From positions 62,001-126,000 of the forward strand of contig NZ_JACJUG010000006.1 of the NCBI RefSeq assembly GCF_014174515.1: a DNA stretch of 64,000 bases, read 5' to 3'. The position numbers and the translations under genes are program-made. The notes under the pieces were generated by a model. The model searched no databases, was not told the origin of the DNA, and saw nothing but the letters and a program-made list of their open reading frames with translations. Below, one piece after another: positions 61,301-64,000 of the stretch (position 1 is the stretch's first letter; every line of letters begins with the position of its first letter). Source of the stretch: Mitsuaria sp. WAJ17. Its GTDB lineage: Bacteria > Pseudomonadota > Gammaproteobacteria > Burkholderiales > Burkholderiaceae_C.

Positions 61301-61726
61301 CCGGAGGGCTCCAAGCCCTATCCGAACATGCAGCACGTCTTCCGCGGCCATGCCGTGGTGCTGATGAACGAGGACACCTACTCCGACGGCGAGACGTTCT
61401 CCGAGGGATTCAAACGCCTGGGCATCGGCCCCGTGATCGGCAAGACCAGCTCGGGCGCCGGCGTCTGGCTGTCCGACCGCAACCGCCTGCTGGACAACGG
61501 CATCATGCGCGCCGCCGAAACCGGGCAGATGGACATCAACGGAAAGTTCCTCATCGAAGGCAAGGGCGTGACGCCCGACATCGAGGTGGACAACCCGCCT
61601 CGCGCCACGGCCAAGGGCCAGGACGCACAGCTGGATCGCGCCATCGCCGAGCTGAAGAAGCGCATGGCCGAGCAACCGGTGGTGCAGCCCAAGCCAGGGC
61701 CTTATCCCCGCCCCGTCAAGCCCTGA
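58355..61726 (+). CDS. Tricorn-like S41 peptidase
   Basis: Periplasmic/exported peptidase of 1123 residues in the tricorn protease-like S41 family. Signal peptide ends near AQA (residue 29). Two beta-propeller regions with PD40 repeats (about 30-330 and 350-560), a Lys/Ala/Asp/Glu-rich insertion (about 563-605), a helical C1 domain with AWRMHRDHFYD, a PDZ domain (about 800-860) and the catalytic domain with Ser1010 in EDTYSDGETF. It probably degrades oligopeptides. GAGGAGA precedes the ATG. Confidence 0.92.
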   Translation: MTTTSRFRPAPLALASAVLALGLATAAQAGQNGFYRQPALQGNTVYFVGEGDLWRVAAQGGEAQRITSHHGQETQPAVSPDGQWLAFTAQYDSGTEIYLMPASGGVPKRLTWEGGGMRVWGFSASGEVIYTGLDSRPGSQLFAIDPKTLQRRILPVGQAGDGALSADGKTLYFTRGGLRGDNARQYRGGGLARLWALDLSSEAEARPFIAEGSNDRRPMPYRVGSEERVAFLSDRDGTYNLWSVNARGGDLRQHTQHKGWDIRHVSLDGSRVVYALGADLYLTDLAQAGAPRKLDITLGGDFDQQRARWIKRPQDFLTETSLAPNGERVLLASRGHLATQGVGLLRRAELPAQADGACKKGEFASDSKTVFAICDFSDEQEIWRFPANGMGKPQQITHDASTQRTALAPSPDGRYLAHTDKEGRIYLTDLKAQPQPSTQVIGQDKLEGNPADLTWSSDSKALAFAMPLRNPDRAQLMLYTLADGKIHRLTSDRYDSSSPAFSPDGKWLYFASDRNFQATGNGSPWGDRNMGPFFDKRGKLYALALQPGLRSPFAPKDELEVEPKAEAKPEAKPDPKADVKADVKADAKAEAKADAKPDGKAKPAIVTEGLAQRLYELPVPAGNYRALRTDGKRLWFLDQDLERKTSLKSIAIDNQGTPAEVLSSDVRGYDLSADGKKLMLVRGSGPGAPEVLIVEAAPKLPSELAKFQVRWSDWQIATQPRAEWKQMFTDAWRMHRDHFYDKAMHGVDWKAVRAKYEPVLDRLTDRYELAELLAQMVSEVSALHSQVNPGDARQGPEEPGLAGLGARLAKVGEGWRIEHLYEADPELPNEAGPLAAPGLGLKAGDVITTINGRKAAEAPHVFELLRGQAGKQVLLEVKTAEGKAVQKIVVPVPARRDNELRYNDWRVSRAKAVEKAGEGRIGYVHLRAMGPNDIADFAREFYAASDREGLIIDVRYNNGGNIDSWILEKLLRRAWAFWQRRSPEGSKPYPNMQHVFRGHAVVLMNEDTYSDGETFSEGFKRLGIGPVIGKTSSGAGVWLSDRNRLLDNGIMRAAETGQMDINGKFLIEGKGVTPDIEVDNPPRATAKGQDAQLDRAIAELKKRMAEQPVVQPKPGPYPRPVKP

Positions 61727-61765
61727 GGCAAGACCTGACCCCGAGAGCAAGGTGCTGATGCAAGC

Positions 61766-61796
61766 AAAACGGGAGGCCCGCCGGCCTCCCGTTTTT
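61766..61796. terminator. Bidirectional terminator between S41 gene and tyrS
   Basis: Stem AAAACGGGAGGCC (61766-61778) / GGCCTCCCGTTTT (61783-61795), 13 perfect pairs, T-rich on both strands. Ends both converging transcripts. Confidence 0.93.
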
Positions 61797-61820
61797 CATG
61801 CCCTGGCAGATGTCAGGATC

Positions 61821-63068
61821 TCAGGCAATCGTGACCTTGGCGAACTTGCGCTTGCCCACCTGCACGACCACGGTGCCGGCCTCCAGCTTCAGTGCCTTGT
61901 CGCTGATCACGGCGCCGTCGATGCGCACGCCGCCCTGCTCGATCATGCGCATGCCCTCGCTGTTGGAGGCCACGAGGCCGGCGGACTTCAGCACCGCTGC
62001 GATCCCCAGCGGCGCGCCGGAGAGGCTCACCTCGGGGATGTCATCGGGAATGCCGCCCTTGGCGCGGTTGTTGAAGTCGGCCTCGGCCGCCTCGGCTGCG
62101 GCGGCGCTGTGGAAGCGGGCCGTGATCTCCTTGGCCAGCATGACCTTGGCATCCTTGGGATTGCGGCCGCCCTCGATCTCCTTCTTCAGCGCGGCGATCT
62201 CGTCCAGGCTCTTGAACGACAGCAGGTTGAACCACTTCCACATCAGCTCGTCGCTGATGGACAGGATCTTGGCGAACATGGAGTTGGCCGGCTCAGTGAT
62301 GCCCACGTAGTTGTTCTTGGACTTGGACATCTTGTCCACGCCATCCAGGCCCTCCAGCAGGGGCATGGTCAGGATGCACTGGGGCTCCTGGCCGTACTCG
62401 GCCTGCAGATGGCGTCCCATCAGCAGGTTGAACTTCTGGTCGGTGCCGCCCAGTTCCAGGTCGGACTTCAGCGCGACGGAGTCATAGCCTTGCATCAGCG
62501 GGTAGAGGAACTCGTGCACCGAGATGGGCGTCTGGCTGGCGAAGCGCTTGGCGAAGTCGTCGCGCTCCATCATGCGGGCCACCGTGTACTTGGCGGCCAG
62601 TTGGATCATGCCGCTGGCGCCCAGGGGCTCACTCCATTCGCTGTTGTAGCGGATCTCGGTGCGGGCCGGGTCCAGCACCAGGCTGGCCTGCTTGTAGTAG
62701 GTCTCGGCATTGGCCTGGATCTGCTCCTTGGTCAGCGGCGGGCGCGTGCTGTTGCGGCCGGAGGGGTCGCCGATCATGGAGGTGAAGTCGCCGATCAGGA
62801 AGATCACCTGATGGCCCAGGTCCTGCAGCTGGCGCATCTTGTTGAGCACCACGGTGTGGCCGATGTGGATGTCCGGCGCCGTCGGGTCCAGGCCCAGCTT
62901 GATGCGCAGCGGCGTGCCTGTGGCCTCCGAGCGGGCCAGCTTCTGCACCCAGTCAGCTTGCGGCAGCAGCTCCTCGCAGCCACGCAGGCTGACGCGCAGG
63001 GCTTCCTGCACGCGGTCGGTGACGGGGTAGGCCGGCTTGGCGGGGATATCGGTTCGCGATTCGGACAT
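61821..63068 (-). CDS. tyrS: Tyrosyl-tRNA synthetase
   Basis: Charges tRNA-Tyr. Length 415 residues: class I catalytic domain with HIGH at 68-71 and KMSKS at 246-250, and an S4-type RNA-binding tail ([12 protein letters not shown]). The length and motif spacing fit the shorter TyrRS class. Divergent from the M23 peptidase gene, an arrangement seen in many proteobacteria. Confidence 0.97.
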   Translation of the reverse strand: MSESRTDIPAKPAYPVTDRVQEALRVSLRGCEELLPQADWVQKLARSEATGTPLRIKLGLDPTAPDIHIGHTVVLNKMRQLQDLGHQVIFLIGDFTSMIGDPSGRNSTRPPLTKEQIQANAETYYKQASLVLDPARTEIRYNSEWSEPLGASGMIQLAAKYTVARMMERDDFAKRFASQTPISVHEFLYPLMQGYDSVALKSDLELGGTDQKFNLLMGRHLQAEYGQEPQCILTMPLLEGLDGVDKMSKSKNNYVGITEPANSMFAKILSISDELMWKWFNLLSFKSLDEIAALKKEIEGGRNPKDAKVMLAKEITARFHSAAAAEAAEADFNNRAKGGIPDDIPEVSLSGAPLGIAAVLKSAGLVASNSEGMRMIEQGGVRIDGAVISDKALKLEAGTVVVQVGKRKFAKVTIA

Positions 63069-63305
63069 GAAAGGCTCTCGTGAGGGCGATGCGCAGCGGG
63101 AATCGGGCTGGAAGCGGGTTTCCCAGCCCTTGAACTAGGGGGGCTCTGGGTATACTCGGCGCCAGTTTTGGCCATCGCGGCCATCTTTGGACGACCGCAA
63201 AAGTGCTGGATTCTAGTGGACGGCCCCCCCGCGGACCGCGTCGCTTCCAGGCTACCCGCGCAGGCGCGCTCCAGAACAAGCACAGAGAAGACCGGGACCG
63301 CAAGC
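63069..63305. other. Divergent tyrS/M23 peptidase promoter region
   Basis: About 237 bases. Contains the promoter noted at 63130-63156 on the plus strand; no other element is evident. The tyrS leader of about 60 bases is G/C-rich with no recognised T-box. Confidence 0.5.
63130..63156 (+). promoter_or_regulatory. Probable promoter of the M23 peptidase gene
   Basis: TTGAAC (63130-63135) and TATACT (63151-63156) separated by 15 bases, short of the ideal 17 but with good box matches. It would give a leader of about 140 nt. Confidence 0.45.
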
Positions 63306-64000
63306 GTGACTGACTGGACCAAGGAACTGAACAAGGTGTTGGGGCATGCCGAAGCCTTCGCGGCTCGCCATCCGCGCGCCTTGACGGGCAGCCTGGTAGG
63401 CCTGCTCAGCGGATTTGCCGTGACGGCCTTCGGCGTGGCTCCCTTGGCGCCCGACGCCCAGGACCTGCCCCAGACCACCATCGCCGAGGCCGTGCAGACG
63501 CACGACCTCGCCACCCAGCTCGCCGACCTCGCCGAGCACGAGGTGGCCCTGAGCCGCAACGACCTCACCCGCGCCAGCGACACCGCCGACAGCCTCCTCA
63601 AGCGCATGGGCGCCTTCGATCCGGAGTTCGCCGCCTTCCTGCGCAGCGACGCCACGGCACGGCGCGTGCTGCAGGGGCGCACCGGCAAGCTGGTGCAGAT
63701 CAATGCCCGCCCCTCGGGCCGGGTCGAATCCCTGATCGCCCGCTTCCCGGCAGAGAAGCCCGAGCAGCAGGCCACGCATTTCACCCGCCTGCGCATCGAG
63801 CGCGACGCCAAGGGCCTGCGCAGCGTGCTTGAGACCGCGCCGCTGCAGTCGCAGGTGCGCCTGGCCAGCGGCACCATCCGCAGCTCCCTGTGGGCCGCGA
63901 CGGATGATGCCCGCATCCCCGACGCCATCGCCTCCCAGATCGCCGAGATGTTCTCGGGCGACATCGACTTCCACCGCGAACTGCGCAAGGGCGACCGCTT
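63306..64000 (+). CDS. M23-family envelope peptidase, N-terminal part (cut by window edge)
   Basis: Starts at a GTG (63306) preceded by AGAGAAGA. The first 231 residues show a basic N-terminus, one membrane/signal segment (about 26-45, TGSLVGLLSGFAVTAFGVAP), then the N-terminal and Csd3-like linker domains that precede a LytM/M23 endopeptidase (SGTIRSSLWAATDDARIPDA; AEMFSGDIDFHRELRKGDRF). The catalytic HxxxD and HxH motifs lie beyond the window. Such proteins cut peptidoglycan cross-links. The partner tyrS is divergent. Confidence 0.85.
   Translation, partial: MTDWTKELNKVLGHAEAFAARHPRALTGSLVGLLSGFAVTAFGVAPLAPDAQDLPQTTIAEAVQTHDLATQLADLAEHEVALSRNDLTRASDTADSLLKRMGAFDPEFAAFLRSDATARRVLQGRTGKLVQINARPSGRVESLIARFPAEKPEQQATHFTRLRIERDAKGLRSVLETAPLQSQVRLASGTIRSSLWAATDDARIPDAIASQIAEMFSGDIDFHRELRKGDR

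Noticed and set aside
58265..61750. Very long minus-strand open frame (1161 codons) opposite the S41 peptidase gene
   Set aside because: Shadow frame produced by high GC third positions; low-complexity Gly/Ala/Val/His translation, no recognisable domain, and the plus-strand gene has clear catalytic motifs.

Overview
This is a GC-rich stretch (roughly two-thirds G+C by eye) of a betaproteobacterial chromosome. Gene content and order point to Burkholderiales, most like the Roseateles/Pelomonas/Mitsuaria/Leptothrix group (inference). Indicators are an mla operon with mlaA inside it, pilMNOPQ followed by aroK-aroB-dgt-gltBD, tandem Porin_4-type porins, cyaY next to lptM, and a biosynthetic threonine deaminase with two ACT-like domains. 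No rRNA, tRNA, CRISPR array, prophage or plasmid gene was found; the window is mostly core genome with a few accessory insertions.

Layout. (1) 1-3053: start of transaldolase (minus) divergent from zwf-hexR (plus), a central-carbon module with its likely regulator. (2) 3297-7227: mlaFEDACB (minus), the Mla system that moves phospholipid between the inner and outer membranes, closed by a clear terminator. (3) 7339-15716: minor-pilin operon pilE-fimT-pilV-pilW-pilX-pilY1 (minus), ending in a TonB-like gene that overlaps pilY1. (4) 15921-25490: gltBD, a REP-associated tyrosine transposase element inserted next to the gltB promoter, dgt and aroB. (5) 25543-33388: aroK, a large Ig-repeat lipoprotein gene overlapping aroK, and pilMNOPQ (all minus), divergent from mrcA (PBP1A). 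(6) 36067-40050: cyaY/lptM, a DUF3047 lipoprotein and two paralogous porins, each with its own terminator. (7) 40361-44685: coq7, an OsmC-family protein, an unannotated small-RNA candidate, ilvA, and a divergent CobT-like gene. (8) 44707-56192: a complete type II secretion locus, gspC (minus) divergent from gspGHIJKLMNDEF (plus). (9) 56330-58255: a stand-alone Lon-type AAA ATPase and a cytosolic-type 5'-nucleotidase. (10) 58355-61726: a tricorn-like S41 peptidase. (11) 61766-64000: tyrS (minus) divergent from an M23 envelope peptidase cut by the window edge.

The window is dominated by envelope machinery: Mla transport, type IV pili (assembly platform/secretin plus minor pilins and PilY1), the type II secretion system, PBP1A, porins and an M23 peptidase. 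Nine class III prepilin-type proteins plus GspK are encoded, but the prepilin peptidase that must process them is not in the window. Most operon members are joined by 4-base ATGA overlaps, implying translational coupling.

The most interesting non-coding signal is at 41583-41755. A promoter-like sequence is followed by an RNA of about 140 nt that carries a 6-bp hairpin with CCTCC (anti-Shine-Dalgarno) in its loop, then a textbook Rho-independent terminator. This is the architecture of CCUCC-motif regulatory RNAs. Other items for a second look are the Ig lipoprotein between pilQ and aroK, the CobT homologue with a degenerate catalytic motif, the TonB-like gene in the pilY1 operon, the protease-less Lon-like ATPase, and the transposase element abutting the gltB promoter.
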